Source of the DNA: Dialister micraerophilus DSM 19965
Lineage (GTDB): Bacteria > Bacillota > Negativicutes > Veillonellales > Dialisteraceae
Direction of reading: 5' to 3'
DNA: 64,000 nucleotides
NCBI RefSeq assembly: GCF_000194985.1
Contig: NZ_GL878519.1
Location: 818,800 to 882,799 of the forward strand
The position numbers were made by a program, and so were the translations under genes. The notes beneath the pieces are model-generated. The model was not told where the DNA came from, searched no databases, and saw nothing but the letters and a program-made list of their open reading frames with translations. Shown one piece after another: positions 23,999-33,020 of this stretch. Positions within the stretch are counted from its first letter, which is position 1, and each line of letters begins with the position of its first letter.

Positions 23999-24928
23999 AT
24001 GAAAAAGATTCTTGCGATGGCAGCGGTAGTTGCTCTTACAGCAGGTGTATCCGGATACGCTGCAAACGTGAATGGCAATGTAAAAATTTCCGGAGATGTA
24101 AATGTGAAGCGTTTCAATGAAAATGGTTATACTCCTACAGCTGCACGTGTACGTTTAGAGGCAGATGCGGCTTTGACAGATGAAGTGTCGGTAAGCGGAC
24201 GTGTTGCTTTCAGTAATGTATTTAATTCTAATTATGGTGATGTTAAGCATGTAGCTTTGGATCGTTTACACGTTGTTTACTCACCGGCTCAGGTTGAAGG
24301 TTTGAAATTTGACCTCGGACGTACAGATATTACATTGGGAAGCGATAAAGACATTTTCGACAACAGCTTTGACGGAGCGGTTGTATCTTATGCAAAAGAC
24401 CGATATGCGGTAGAAACAGGTTGCGGTAAAGTTCGTTTGGCTGAACACCGCAATAGGTTCTTTGATGTAAAAAATGCGGACAATGTGGGATATTTGAAGG
24501 GTTCATTCGATGTAAACAATCAAGTGAAGGTTGGCGGATTCTTTGTCCGTTCACTTGGTGAAAACAAGGTAAATGCATATGGAATTAACGCTAATGCCGA
24601 TGTTGCCGAAAACGTTTCCGTATTCGGTGATATTGTAAAAATCGATGCTTCTAAAGATCCTACTGTCAAGATTATCGGTGTAAAATACGGTAATGCAAAT
24701 GATACGGTAGGAAGCTGGGAAGCAAAACTCAAGTACTACGATAAAGATTCGAATGCAAATTTTGACAATTTGGGAATTTCAGGAGATTCATCCATGTGGA
24801 AAGCGGAAGCAAAGGCTACCGTATATGAAGATGTAACATTGAAAGCTGCGTTGGAATTCAATAAAAAAGATGCGGCAGGAACTAAAGAAGACAGTACATG
24901 GATTATGGAACTCAACTACGCATTCTGA
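23999..24928 (+). CDS. Porin-like outer membrane beta-barrel protein
   Basis: A 309-residue secreted protein. A signal peptide (MKKILAMAAVVALTAGVSGYA) is followed by alternating beta-strand sequence throughout and an aromatic end, LNYAF, the usual barrel-assembly signal. No S-layer-homology domain is present, unlike the OmpM porins of Negativicutes, so it is a separate small porin type. Its presence shows an outer membrane. AGGAGGA lies six to seven bases before the ATG. An unusually long leader of about 100 bases follows a likely promoter near 23890, and a strong terminator comes after. Solute specificity unknown. Confidence 0.78.
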   Translation: MKKILAMAAVVALTAGVSGYAANVNGNVKISGDVNVKRFNENGYTPTAARVRLEADAALTDEVSVSGRVAFSNVFNSNYGDVKHVALDRLHVVYSPAQVEGLKFDLGRTDITLGSDKDIFDNSFDGAVVSYAKDRYAVETGCGKVRLAEHRNRFFDVKNADNVGYLKGSFDVNNQVKVGGFFVRSLGENKVNAYGINANADVAENVSVFGDIVKIDASKDPTVKIIGVKYGNANDTVGSWEAKLKYYDKDSNANFDNLGISGDSSMWKAEAKATVYEDVTLKAALEFNKKDAAGTKEDSTWIMELNYAF

Positions 24929-24935
24929 TCAATTT

Positions 24936-24968
24936 AAAACGGCGGGGAAACCTGCCGTTTTTATTTTG
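24936..24968 (+). terminator. Terminator of the porin-like gene
   Basis: AAAACGGCGGG/CCTGCCGTTTT hairpin and T-rich tail. Confidence 0.9.
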
Positions 24969-25007
24969 TAAATTTTTACGGATGTGTAAGAAAATTAATA
25001 AATCAAG

Positions 25008-25016
25008 TGGTATAAT
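25008..25016 (+). promoter_or_regulatory. Extended -10 promoter of the ECF S-component gene
   Basis: TGGTATAAT about 40 bases upstream of the start codon. Confidence 0.6.
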
Positions 25017-25055
25017 GTGTAATCGTATAATTATTTTTGAAAAGAGGGTGTTATA

Positions 25056-25619
25056 TTGAACGATTTGAAAAATGCTAAAATATTGAGTTTGATTTCCGTA
25101 TTTATTGTGATGAGTATTATCTCATCGAAGTTTCTTTCCATTCACTTTATAACGATGAAAACCGGAGTTACATTTATAGTAAGTGCGTTGACATGTGCGA
25201 TATTCGGGCCTGTAATTTCCATTATAAGTGTAATTATTGAAGATTTTATCGGAAATGCTTTTTTTTCTTCCGCCGGCGGATTTTACTTTCCTTTCGTGAT
25301 TACAAGAATAGTAACCGCACTCGTTTACAGTTATTTTTTTTACAGAAAAGATATAACGAAGAAAAATATTCTTATTGCGGTATTTGTAAATTCTCTTTTG
25401 ACGAGTGTATTTTTAAATACATTATGGGTTTCCCAGGTTACCGGAAATACTTTTATTATGCAATTATATGCAAGAGTACCTATTATTTTATTTAACTATG
25501 TAATGAATAGCGTTGTACTCGTTCTTGTATTTCCAAAACTTGTACGAATTTTGAGAACGGAAATTTCAAGTATGAATGCGGCACCTTTGAATGCACCGTA
25601 TAAAAAAAGTTCGGTATGA
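25056..25619 (+). CDS. folT: ECF transporter S component, folate type
   Basis: A 187-residue membrane protein with about six helices. The pattern AKILSLISVFIVMSIISSKFLSI, then IFGPVISIISVIIEDFIGN and a GGFYFPFVITRIVTALVY segment resembles FolT substrate-binding subunits of group II ECF transporters, which borrow a shared EcfAA'T energising module encoded elsewhere. Start is TTG 25056, seven bases after GAGGG. No folate riboswitch was recognised. Another vitamin remains possible. Confidence 0.68.
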   Translation: MNDLKNAKILSLISVFIVMSIISSKFLSIHFITMKTGVTFIVSALTCAIFGPVISIISVIIEDFIGNAFFSSAGGFYFPFVITRIVTALVYSYFFYRKDITKKNILIAVFVNSLLTSVFLNTLWVSQVTGNTFIMQLYARVPIILFNYVMNSVVLVLVFPKLVRILRTEISSMNAAPLNAPYKKSSV

Positions 25620-25751
25620 TTTTGTAAAGAGTACTTGCAAAATACGTAAAATGAGTTAAACTTTAATTTACATGGCGTATATGGTAAAATATAGGTGATA
25701 TTTTACGTAGGAGTACGGAAAAAGGGGCATAAGAGAAAGGCGGAATAAAGT

Positions 25752-26201
25752 ATGTTGGAATATAAGAATATTATCGTTCCTTATGACGGAACCGAAAATG
25801 CAAAGAAAGCACTGAGAGCGGCTGTTCAGCTTGCAAAATGCTCCGAGGATTGCAAAATATATATAGCATCGGTTTGTAATCTTGCTGCCGCTATGACAAG
25901 TTTCGATCAAACTTCCATAAAGGAAGGCAGTCTTGCGACAAAAATGTCGGAGGATATGGAATCTTTGAGTAAGAAACATTTGAGAGAGGCCGACGAAATC
26001 GTGCCTGACGACATAGAACATGAAATGCTTTTTGAAGTAGGTTCACCCGGACCGGTCATTCTTGAACTTTCCGAAGAATACGAATGTGATCTTATCGTCA
26101 TGGGAAGTCGAGGATTGGGACAGATAAAAGGTTTACTTATGGGATCGGTGTCCGGTTACTTGTTGAGCCGCTCGAAAATACCTGTATTTGTAGTGAAGTA
26201 A
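25752..26201 (+). CDS. Universal stress protein (UspA family), copy 3
   Basis: A 149-residue UspA protein; YKNIIVPYDGTENAKKALRAA and GSRGLGQIKGLLMGSVSGYL. It is nearer to copy 1 than to copy 2 in the middle (CNLAAAMTSFDQTSIKEGSL resembles the copy 1 segment), so copies 1 and 3 probably arose by duplication. AAGGCGG precedes the ATG. A terminator follows directly. Confidence 0.92.
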   Translation: MLEYKNIIVPYDGTENAKKALRAAVQLAKCSEDCKIYIASVCNLAAAMTSFDQTSIKEGSLATKMSEDMESLSKKHLREADEIVPDDIEHEMLFEVGSPGPVILELSEEYECDLIVMGSRGLGQIKGLLMGSVSGYLLSRSKIPVFVVK

Positions 26202-26207
26202 GAATTT

Positions 26208-26238
26208 AAGGGGATCGATTTTTTCGGTTCCCTTTTTT
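26208..26238 (+). terminator. Terminator of usp copy 3
   Basis: AAGGGGATCGA/TCGGTTCCCTT stem with T run. It lies only 16 bases before the next gene, leaving no room for another promoter after it. Confidence 0.85.
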
Positions 26239-26253
26239 ATATCGGAGGTTTTC

Positions 26254-27696
26254 ATGAATCATAGGCGTTGGCTAGGTAAGGAAGTAAGTAAATGGATTGA
26301 TGAAAAAATAATAAATAAGGATACGGGAGATATAATTTTATCGCGCTACAAAAAAGAATATAGACAATGGCAAGGGGAAGCATTTGGTTTTCTTGCTTTT
26401 ATTTGTGTGATTTTTGGTATCGGATTTATATTGTCGGGGTATTGGACCGCACTTACTCAAGATCAACGTTTTCAAGCTTCGATGTTGTTACCGGTAGTAT
26501 CGGCGATTATGATGATTGCAGTTGTAATTTTCGATAAAAAAATACCTGTTGAAGATGAGCCTTCACAATCGGCAAACGATGTTGAAGTTTCCGAAGAAGA
26601 CGATGAAGTTGTGGCGGTTTCTTCACGAAAGCGGAATTTCCGTCATCGTATAGCAAGTGAAATAAAAGAGTTCGTTTACACTTTTCACGCATTGTCGCTT
26701 GTGGCCTGTGCGTTTCTTGTAATGGATTCTTTCAAAATGAATGATGATTATTACTTTATTTATTCCGCCGCCGCCACTTTTCTGCTTCTGCTTTCATATG
26801 TGACATCTTCTGCAGGAGCGGCAATTGTATCGGCAATAAGTGCAGTTACAGGAGCGGCATTGTCGGTATATTCGACATGGACGGAACTTCTTGCATGGTT
26901 TTATCTTATTTTGTACCTGCCTTTTATGGTAAAACTTTTGATTGAAAAAAAGCATAAATCTGTAATTGCATTTGCTTGGGTTTGGACACTTTGCATATTG
27001 TTTTTGATATTCAAATCTGTAAACAATTTGTTCTGGCAAGTAATGTTTCTGTCGCTTGCATCCACACTCACTTGGATGACCGGCGGAATACTTCACAAGC
27101 AAAACTATGTATCGCAATCACTTAAAATACTCGGTGCGATTTCCGTATTTGCGGTACTTTTGCAAAGCGGATTCGGTAATGTATGGCAAAATGTTTCCGG
27201 AGATTGGATACTTTGGATACTGTATGTACTGTTTTTGTGCATAGACGCTTTTTTGGTATTTCGTATGTTTATTTATAGAGAAGGCATGGCATTTCTTGCG
27301 GGATTTACACCGTTTTGCATGTTCATATCCGCAGTATGTGCAAACTTTGTACAAAACGGAAGTTTATCCGTAATTTGTATATCCGTATACAGTATGGTTT
27401 TGGCATTTGCACTTTTGTGGAAAGGTTGGAAAAGCGGAAATATATTGAAAAGATGGATAGGATTTTGCATTATACTTGCAATATCCGCAGTACGTATAAT
27501 AGATTCGTCATTCAGTATGGTAGACAGAGGAATATTCTTTATCATTATAGGAATTGCAGCTGCAGTTATATGTGCGATGTTTATAAAAATTGCGACAGTT
27601 AAAAGAAAAAGAAAACACAAAAAAGTTATTGCGGACAAAGATGACGAGCATATTTCAAAAGGAAATATCGAAAACAAGGAGGTAAGCCATGAATAA
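26254..27696 (+). CDS. DUF2157 membrane protein
   Basis: A 480-residue protein: a soluble N-terminal helix region (residues 1-45, KEVSKWIDEKIINKDTG) typical of DUF2157, then roughly twelve membrane spans broken by an acidic loop (residues about 105-130). Function of the family is unknown. GGAGG stands seven bases before the ATG. It overlaps by eight bases a GDYXXLXY-family gene, its usual partner. Expression seems to depend on read-through of the usp copy 3 terminator or on a promoter inside that gene. Confidence 0.82.
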   Translation: MNHRRWLGKEVSKWIDEKIINKDTGDIILSRYKKEYRQWQGEAFGFLAFICVIFGIGFILSGYWTALTQDQRFQASMLLPVVSAIMMIAVVIFDKKIPVEDEPSQSANDVEVSEEDDEVVAVSSRKRNFRHRIASEIKEFVYTFHALSLVACAFLVMDSFKMNDDYYFIYSAAATFLLLLSYVTSSAGAAIVSAISAVTGAALSVYSTWTELLAWFYLILYLPFMVKLLIEKKHKSVIAFAWVWTLCILFLIFKSVNNLFWQVMFLSLASTLTWMTGGILHKQNYVSQSLKILGAISVFAVLLQSGFGNVWQNVSGDWILWILYVLFLCIDAFLVFRMFIYREGMAFLAGFTPFCMFISAVCANFVQNGSLSVICISVYSMVLAFALLWKGWKSGNILKRWIGFCIILAISAVRIIDSSFSMVDRGIFFIIIGIAAAVICAMFIKIATVKRKRKHKKVIADKDDEHISKGNIENKEVSHE

Positions 27697-28369
27697 GAAA
27701 GCGACACTTCTTGCGATATTTATTATTGTAATAGCCGAATTTATATTTTTAGGTTGGATGAAACATTCATACAATACGACAATGGCGGAAGGAAAGGTAT
27801 TCGAAGTACCGGCGACGATAAACTTCTCCGGAGATTTTTACAACAGAAATTATATACTCGTATATATACCCCTCTTTCAGACAAAATTGGAAGGCGACAA
27901 AAATTTGAAAGAAGGCGAAGAAATATATGTATCGGTTTACACCGACAGAGACGGATTGATGAAACTTGATCATGCACAGTCAAGTGAACCGGCCACAGGG
28001 GACTATTTCATTGCAAGAGTAAATTACATAGACAAAGGAACGGTAAACTTCAAATTTCCGGTCGACAGAATGTATGTAACAAAAGACGATTTGAAAAAGT
28101 ATTCAATTGTCGAACTCTCCGAGAAAGTACAAGTAAAAGAAAAGAAAGGCGAAGATTCCGTAACGAAGAAGAAAAATGAAGTTACTGCACAAATACGTAT
28201 AAAAGACGGGCATGTAGTCATAGAAAAAATTCTTGCAAGCGGAGCATCGGCAGACAAAGTTTTTACAACTAAAGGAAAAAATCTGAAAATAAAGTACTCG
28301 GACGGACAAACAACAAAAGATATTATAGAAGGACAGGAACTGAGTGAAGAAATAACGAATAAGGGGTAA
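27689..28369 (+). CDS. GDYXXLXY-family protein
   Basis: A 226-residue membrane-anchored protein: one N-terminal span (LLAIFIIVIAEFIFLGWM), then the family motif around residue 49, here SGDFYNRNYILVYIP, and a second conserved region GDYFIARVNYI near 109. Such proteins are encoded next to DUF2157/DUF4401 membrane proteins and are thought to act with them; the biochemical role is unknown. AAGGAGG precedes the ATG, which lies inside the DUF2157 gene's end. Confidence 0.8.
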   Translation: MNKKATLLAIFIIVIAEFIFLGWMKHSYNTTMAEGKVFEVPATINFSGDFYNRNYILVYIPLFQTKLEGDKNLKEGEEIYVSVYTDRDGLMKLDHAQSSEPATGDYFIARVNYIDKGTVNFKFPVDRMYVTKDDLKKYSIVELSEKVQVKEKKGEDSVTKKKNEVTAQIRIKDGHVVIEKILASGASADKVFTTKGKNLKIKYSDGQTTKDIIEGQELSEEITNKG

Positions 28370-28371
28370 AA

Positions 28372-28818
28372 ATGCGGATACTTTTGATAAGGCACGGTGA
28401 AGCGGAAAAGGAAACCGCTTTTATAAAAAACAAAGACAGAAAACTTACTGAAAAAGGCATAAAAGAAGTTGAAAAAACATCTGAAATACTTTCTAAATAT
28501 TTACAAAACAAAAAGTTGAATATACATTCATCACCTTTTACACGTACAAAACAAACTGCAAAAATTATTGCACAAAAAAGTAATTCTCATATAGAAGAAG
28601 AAAAAGAGTTGCTGCAAGAGGACTGGACTCTTGTAAAATCGTTTTTGGAAGAAGATTGTATAAATATATTCGTAAGTCACCACCCTTTTATACAATCGTA
28701 TCTTAAAGAATTGACAGGCGCATACATACCGGTATGTACTGCATCATGTCTTGTTATTGACTATAATAAAGAGAAAAATAAAGGGATTTTGGTGGCATAT
28801 ATAACACCTCGAATATAG
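28372..28818 (+). CDS. sixA: SixA-type phosphohistidine phosphatase
   Basis: A 148-residue histidine phosphatase-superfamily protein. RHG motif in LLIRHGEAE (residues 5-13), second catalytic His in VSHHPFIQ near 103. In E. coli SixA removes phosphate from histidine-containing phosphotransfer proteins; the target here is not known. AGGGG lies five bases before the ATG, two bases after the previous gene's stop, so it is part of the DUF2157 operon. Confidence 0.82.
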   Translation: MRILLIRHGEAEKETAFIKNKDRKLTEKGIKEVEKTSEILSKYLQNKKLNIHSSPFTRTKQTAKIIAQKSNSHIEEEKELLQEDWTLVKSFLEEDCINIFVSHHPFIQSYLKELTGAYIPVCTASCLVIDYNKEKNKGILVAYITPRI

Positions 28819-28833
28819 TAAAGAAGGTAAATT

Positions 28834-29631
28834 ATGAAAAAATTACTTACAATAGCAGGATCCGATTCATCGGGCGGAGCCGGAATACAAGCCGATTTGA
28901 AAACATTCTCGGCATTGGGTACATACGGGATGAGCTGCATTTGCTCTATAACCGCACAAAATACACAAGGTGTAACCGATGTACAAAACATTAATGTAAA
29001 AACCGTGATCTCACAACTCGAAGCCGTATATGACGACATCGAACCGGACGGAGTAAAAACCGGAATGCTTTCAACGCCTGAAATAACACAAGCCGTAACG
29101 GAATTTTTGAAAAAGAGAAACAAATCACCGCTCGTAGTCGATCCGGTGATGGTTGCAACAACCGGTGCAAGACTTATGGAAGAAGCGGCGATAAAAGTTT
29201 ACAAAGAAGAATTATTTCCCATATCCACACTGATTACACCGAACATTCAAGAGGCGGAAGTATTGGCGGACATGGAAATAAAAACACTTGAAGACATGAA
29301 AATTGCCGCAAAAAAAATAATGAATTATAAATGCAATGCCGTACTCATAAAAGGCGGACATCTCATAAATGATGCAACGGATTTACTCTACAACGGAGAA
29401 AGATTTATAGAATATAAAGGTGTAAAGTACGAAACGAAAAACACTCATGGGACGGGATGCACACTGTCATCTGCACTTGCTGTATACCTTGCAAAAGGAT
29501 ACACGCTTGAAGACAGTGTAAGAAAAGCGAAAAAATATATTACAAATGCAATAGAAAACGCAGTAAACAATTCTGTCGGACATGGAAACGGGCCGGTAGA
29601 GCATTTTTGGAATTGTAAATCGGAGGACTAA
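28834..29631 (+). CDS. thiD: Hydroxymethylpyrimidine/phosphomethylpyrimidine kinase
   Basis: A 265-residue ribokinase-fold enzyme phosphorylating HMP and then HMP-P for thiamine synthesis or salvage. TIAGSDSSGGAGIQADLKTF at the N-terminus, VVDPVMVATTGARL near residue 108 and NTHGTGCTLSSALAVYLAKG near 208 (anion hole and catalytic Cys/Asp region). Pyridoxal kinase activity of the PdxK/ThiD group cannot be excluded. No other thi genes or TPP riboswitch are adjacent. Confidence 0.92.
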   Translation: MKKLLTIAGSDSSGGAGIQADLKTFSALGTYGMSCICSITAQNTQGVTDVQNINVKTVISQLEAVYDDIEPDGVKTGMLSTPEITQAVTEFLKKRNKSPLVVDPVMVATTGARLMEEAAIKVYKEELFPISTLITPNIQEAEVLADMEIKTLEDMKIAAKKIMNYKCNAVLIKGGHLINDATDLLYNGERFIEYKGVKYETKNTHGTGCTLSSALAVYLAKGYTLEDSVRKAKKYITNAIENAVNNSVGHGNGPVEHFWNCKSED

Positions 29632-30213
29632 ATGAACGCATTTTTTGCATACGTAGCAAGGATGAAATACATCAGAAGATGGGGACTTATGAGAAACTCA
29701 TTCCCCGAAAACGATGCCGAACACACATTGCAAACGGTAATGATTGCACACGGACTTGCGGTAATACGTGAAAAAGTATTCAACGAACCATGTGATGCCG
29801 AACATTGCGGCATGCTTGCACTTTATCATGACGCAGGGGAAGTATTCACCGGAGATATGCCGACACCCGTAAAATATTTCACCGAAGAACTTCACGAAAA
29901 ATATGCACAAATCGAAGATGCGGCAAGACAGAGATTGCTGTCCACACTTCCCGAAGAACTTCAAGAAACATACAGGCCCTATGTCGCAGACATGGAAAAA
30001 GACCCGCTATGGCCGCTTGCAAAAGCTGCGGACGTACTCAGTGCATTTTTGAAATGCGCCGAAGAAAAACAAGCCGGAAATACGGAATTTGAAGAGGCAT
30101 ACCGTACAACAAAGAAAAAACTTGAAAATCTGAAACTTAAAGAAGTGGATTGGTTCATGGAACATTTTGCCGGAAGCTTCCTTCTCACATTGGACGAACT
30201 CAATAAAATGTAG
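29632..30213 (+). CDS. yfbR: YfbR-like 5'-deoxynucleotidase (HD domain)
   Basis: A 193-residue HD-domain phosphohydrolase that dephosphorylates deoxynucleoside 5'-monophosphates. N-terminal FFAYVARMKYIRRWGLMRN, DAEHTLQTV (His ligand near 35) and LYHDAGEVFTGDMPTP (HD near 69) match YfbR. Its ATG follows the thiD stop directly, with CGGAGG ahead. Together with the dGTPase it suggests active dNTP pool control. Confidence 0.9.
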   Translation: MNAFFAYVARMKYIRRWGLMRNSFPENDAEHTLQTVMIAHGLAVIREKVFNEPCDAEHCGMLALYHDAGEVFTGDMPTPVKYFTEELHEKYAQIEDAARQRLLSTLPEELQETYRPYVADMEKDPLWPLAKAADVLSAFLKCAEEKQAGNTEFEEAYRTTKKKLENLKLKEVDWFMEHFAGSFLLTLDELNKM

Positions 30214-30254
30214 CTTGACCGAAGGCAATAAGCTGATATAATAAAAAAGTACTT

Positions 30255-30338
30255 GCGAGCGTGGCGGAATTGGTAGACGCACCGGATTTAGGATCCGACG
30301 CCTTGTGCATGGGGGTTCGAGTCCCTTCGCTCGCACCA
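30255..30338 (+). tRNA. tRNA-Leu (TAG)
   Basis: Acceptor GCGAGCG/CGCTCGC, D arm GGCGGAATTGGTAGACGC, anticodon loop TTTAGGA (TAG), a long variable arm (class II) and T loop TTCGAGT, CCA encoded. 41 bases after yfbR, possibly on the same transcript. Confidence 0.96.
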
Positions 30339-30341
30339 ATG

Positions 30342-30366
30342 GCGATATGGAAACATATCGCTTTTA
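30342..30366 (+). terminator. Terminator after tRNA-Leu
   Basis: GCGATATG-GAAA-CATATCGC hairpin followed by TTTTAAATT. Confidence 0.8.
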
Positions 30367-30766
30367 AATTGCTTTTCAACGCAAAACGTCAAATGAACTC
30401 TGTTGACGGTAAAAATACATCGACCTGAAAAGCGGTACATTTATGATTGCCATAACACTTGCATGACAATCTCAAATCATTAAATATGTCGATTTCAAAG
30501 AAATAAATATCGCTATAAAAACCGCTGAAAATGAATATGACCTGAATATGAATGAAAATTTTTAAAAACACAAAAATTCATAAGATATTCTTATGGATAA
30601 GAAATAAATAATAAACGCAAATAATACTGAAAAACTTGGAACAAAATAATTTAGTGCATAACAAAATGGAGTTTGATAATAAGACACTTTAGATGTCGGC
30701 TGTCAAACTCCATTTAAATTTCAAGTAATTGTATTTAAAATTTTGTAAAACGGAAAATTTCCAAGC
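30367..30766. other. Intergenic region with a decayed reading frame and a hairpin
   Basis: From 30409 to 30564 one frame reads KYIDLKSGTFMIAITLA, a TGA, then QIIKYVDFKEINIAIKTAE and a stop; it looks like worn coding sequence without start or ribosome binding site. At 30664-30715 there are perfect 13-base arms AAATGGAGTTTGA/TCAAACTCCATTT enclosing a smaller GACA/TGTC hairpin, without a T tract. Nothing else is seen. Confidence 0.4.
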
Positions 30767-30795
30767 AAAAAGGCTCGTATTTCTACGAACCTTTA
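30767..30795 (-). terminator. Terminator of the amino acid permease gene
   Basis: On the minus strand AAAGGTTCGTA-GAAA-TACGAGCCTTT and T run, just after the stop codon. Confidence 0.85.
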
Positions 30796-30802
30796 AAATC
30801 AA

Positions 30803-32278
30803 TTATTCTTCATCATGATGAGAAGTATCACGTGAAAGATTTACCTTTTCAAGAGGTACAAGGTGAGTCTTGTACTTAATCTTGTGGAAAATGTAAATCA
30901 AAAGGAATATCGGAATACCTGTATAAGCAACGGATACACCGTACCAATCGATTTCCGATCCCAAGAATGCCGTATAGTTCTGACCTGCAGTAACGATAAT
31001 ACACATAATTAATGCAAGAATAGGTCCGAACGGGAACCATTTAGCACGATAAGGCAAATCATCCAAACTTCTGCCCTGCTTTACATATGCACGACGGAAA
31101 CGATAATGACAAATTGCGATACCTATCCAAGTAATAAATCCTGCCAAACCGCTCAAGTTAACGAGCCAATCATAAGTCTTACCTTCACCGATGAACGAAG
31201 TGAGGAATGCAATCAAACCGAAAATTGAAGTTGCAATCAAAGCACGAGTCGGAACACCGCGCTTGTTGAGTTTCAAGAAGAACTTCGGAGCTTGACCGGA
31301 TTCCGCCATCGAATAAAGCATACGTGTGGAAACGTAAAGACCTGAATTACCTGCCGAAAGAACCGCTGTCAAAATAACAGCATTCATCAAAGAAGCTGCG
31401 GCAGGAAGACCGAAACGGTCGAAAACCAAAGTAAACGGGCTTATTGAAATGTTGGCAACATCGGTATTGAGCAAATTCGGATCGGTATAAGGAATCAAGA
31501 AACCGATAACGATAAATGAACCGAAGTAGAACAACAAAATACGCCAGAAAATAGACTTGACGGCATGAGGAATATTCTTTTCGGGGTCCTCACTTTCACC
31601 TGCAGCGATACCGATCATTTCAGTACCTTGGAAAGAGAAACCTGCAACCATGAAAATACTCAACATGGAAGCAAAACCGCCTACAAACGGAGCTTCACCG
31701 ACAGTCCAGTTTGCAAAACCCGGGCTGGGATCGGGACCTAAACCTAAAATCAGGCAAATGCCTGCGAAAAGGAATACCAAAACGGTAATAACCTTAATAC
31801 TTGAAAAAACGAATTCACTTTCACCGAACATTTTCGTAGAAAGGAAATTCAAAACAAAAAGAATTACCAAAAACAAAGCACTCCAGAAAGCGGCGGGAGT
31901 ATCGGGGAACCAATACTTCATAATCAATGCACCGGCAACGAGTTCCGCAGCTAATGTAATTGCCCAGTTAAACCAGTAATTCCAACCGAGAGCAAATCCG
32001 AGAGACTTATCTATATAACGATTGGCATACTCCTCAAATGAACCGCTGATCGGTAAATAAGCAGCCATTTCTCCCAAACTTGTCATCAAAAAATAAACCA
32101 TGATACCTATAAGAGCATAAGCGACCAAAGCACCACCCGGACCGGCAGTACTTACAGTTTCACCACCGGCAACAAACAAACCTGTACCGATAGCACCGCC
32201 TATAGCAATCATATTCATATGGCGCGCCTTCAACGAACGTTGGAGACCTCCGGGATTTTCCTTTTCTTGTCCTTCCAT
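30803..32278 (-). CDS. APC-family amino acid permease, LysP-like
   Basis: A 491-residue permease with twelve predicted spans. N-terminal LQRSLKARHMNMIAIGGAIGTGLFVAGG is the amino acid transporter signature; FSFQGTEMIGIAAGESEDPEKNIP near residue 220 is the conserved helix 6/loop. The pattern is nearest to lysine/aromatic/GABA-type AAT permeases, but the substrate cannot be assigned. GGGGGA precedes the ATG, with a good promoter at 32323-32352. Monocistronic. Confidence 0.9.
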   Translation of the reverse strand: MEGQEKENPGGLQRSLKARHMNMIAIGGAIGTGLFVAGGETVSTAGPGGALVAYALIGIMVYFLMTSLGEMAAYLPISGSFEEYANRYIDKSLGFALGWNYWFNWAITLAAELVAGALIMKYWFPDTPAAFWSALFLVILFVLNFLSTKMFGESEFVFSSIKVITVLVFLFAGICLILGLGPDPSPGFANWTVGEAPFVGGFASMLSIFMVAGFSFQGTEMIGIAAGESEDPEKNIPHAVKSIFWRILLFYFGSFIVIGFLIPYTDPNLLNTDVANISISPFTLVFDRFGLPAAASLMNAVILTAVLSAGNSGLYVSTRMLYSMAESGQAPKFFLKLNKRGVPTRALIATSIFGLIAFLTSFIGEGKTYDWLVNLSGLAGFITWIGIAICHYRFRRAYVKQGRSLDDLPYRAKWFPFGPILALIMCIIVTAGQNYTAFLGSEIDWYGVSVAYTGIPIFLLIYIFHKIKYKTHLVPLEKVNLSRDTSHHDEE

Positions 32279-32322
32279 TTTATAATCCCCCTTTTTTTTA
32301 GTGTTATTTTTTAGTTTTGTAC

Positions 32323-32352
32323 ATTATACGTTAGAAGATTTTAAAAATGCAA
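32323..32352 (-). promoter_or_regulatory. Promoter of the amino acid permease gene
   Basis: TTGCAT and TATAAT on the minus strand, spacer 18 bases, about 45 bases upstream of the ATG. Confidence 0.7.
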
Positions 32353-32942
32353 TAATAAATTTTGCATAAATCAAATAAAAATGAAAATAAAAACATTAAA
32401 AAGTAAAAAACAGGAAAATTTTAAAAAATATTTTTGTATAGAGGAAAAAGCAATATAAAAAACTAAAAATTAAAAAATACAAAAAATACCGTTATAGGGG
32501 AGATTTTTAATCAAATATGAGAATAAAGATGGCATAAAAAATAACCATATATAATTGACTGAAAAAAATCCGAAATAAAATTCATATCGATATATGGCGA
32601 ACTGTTTATATATAAAAATTTTCTATCAAGTTGTAGTAAGAAATATATATATAAAAGAATTCTATCAAATATTACTGATAATCGAATTAATGCATAACGG
32701 AAAACAAGAAAAAATATGCGAAAAATGTGAAACCTATATATATGTATATATAGGAGCAGAAACAAAGAACAAACAAAACTTGCAAAAATTCAAGAAGTGG
32801 AAAAATGCAACACGAGTATATGCTTATTTAAAGAAACGAAATTGAATAAATCGAGTATGGACAAAATGAAAGAAGCATTTTGAAGTAAAAAACAAATTAA
32901 AGGTAAAGTGAAAAAATACAATTAAGTTTATAAAAATTTTAT
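32353..32942. other. A-rich intergenic region
   Basis: About 590 bases between divergent permease and receptor genes. Strongly A-rich on the plus strand, with an 83-codon ORF (32594-32845) that has low-complexity composition and no ribosome binding site. I see no RNA gene or repeat. Confidence 0.5.
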
Positions 32943-32972
32943 TTGCGATATATTTTTTTAGGCATATATAAT
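32943..32972 (+). promoter_or_regulatory. Promoter of TonB-dependent receptor 1
   Basis: TTGCGA and TATAAT with an 18-base spacer. A small inverted repeat TAGG-ATATA-CCTA (32994-33006) lies between the predicted transcription start and the ribosome binding site and might be an operator; it is not a Fur box. Confidence 0.5.
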
Positions 32973-33020
32973 AAAAAACATCTAAAAAAGAATTAGGATA
33001 TACCTATACTAGGAGGAAAT

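Noticed and set aside
32594..32845. 83-codon ORF upstream of TonB receptor 1
   Set aside because: Low-complexity A-rich translation, no ribosome binding site, no family resemblance; it arises from the A-rich strand bias.
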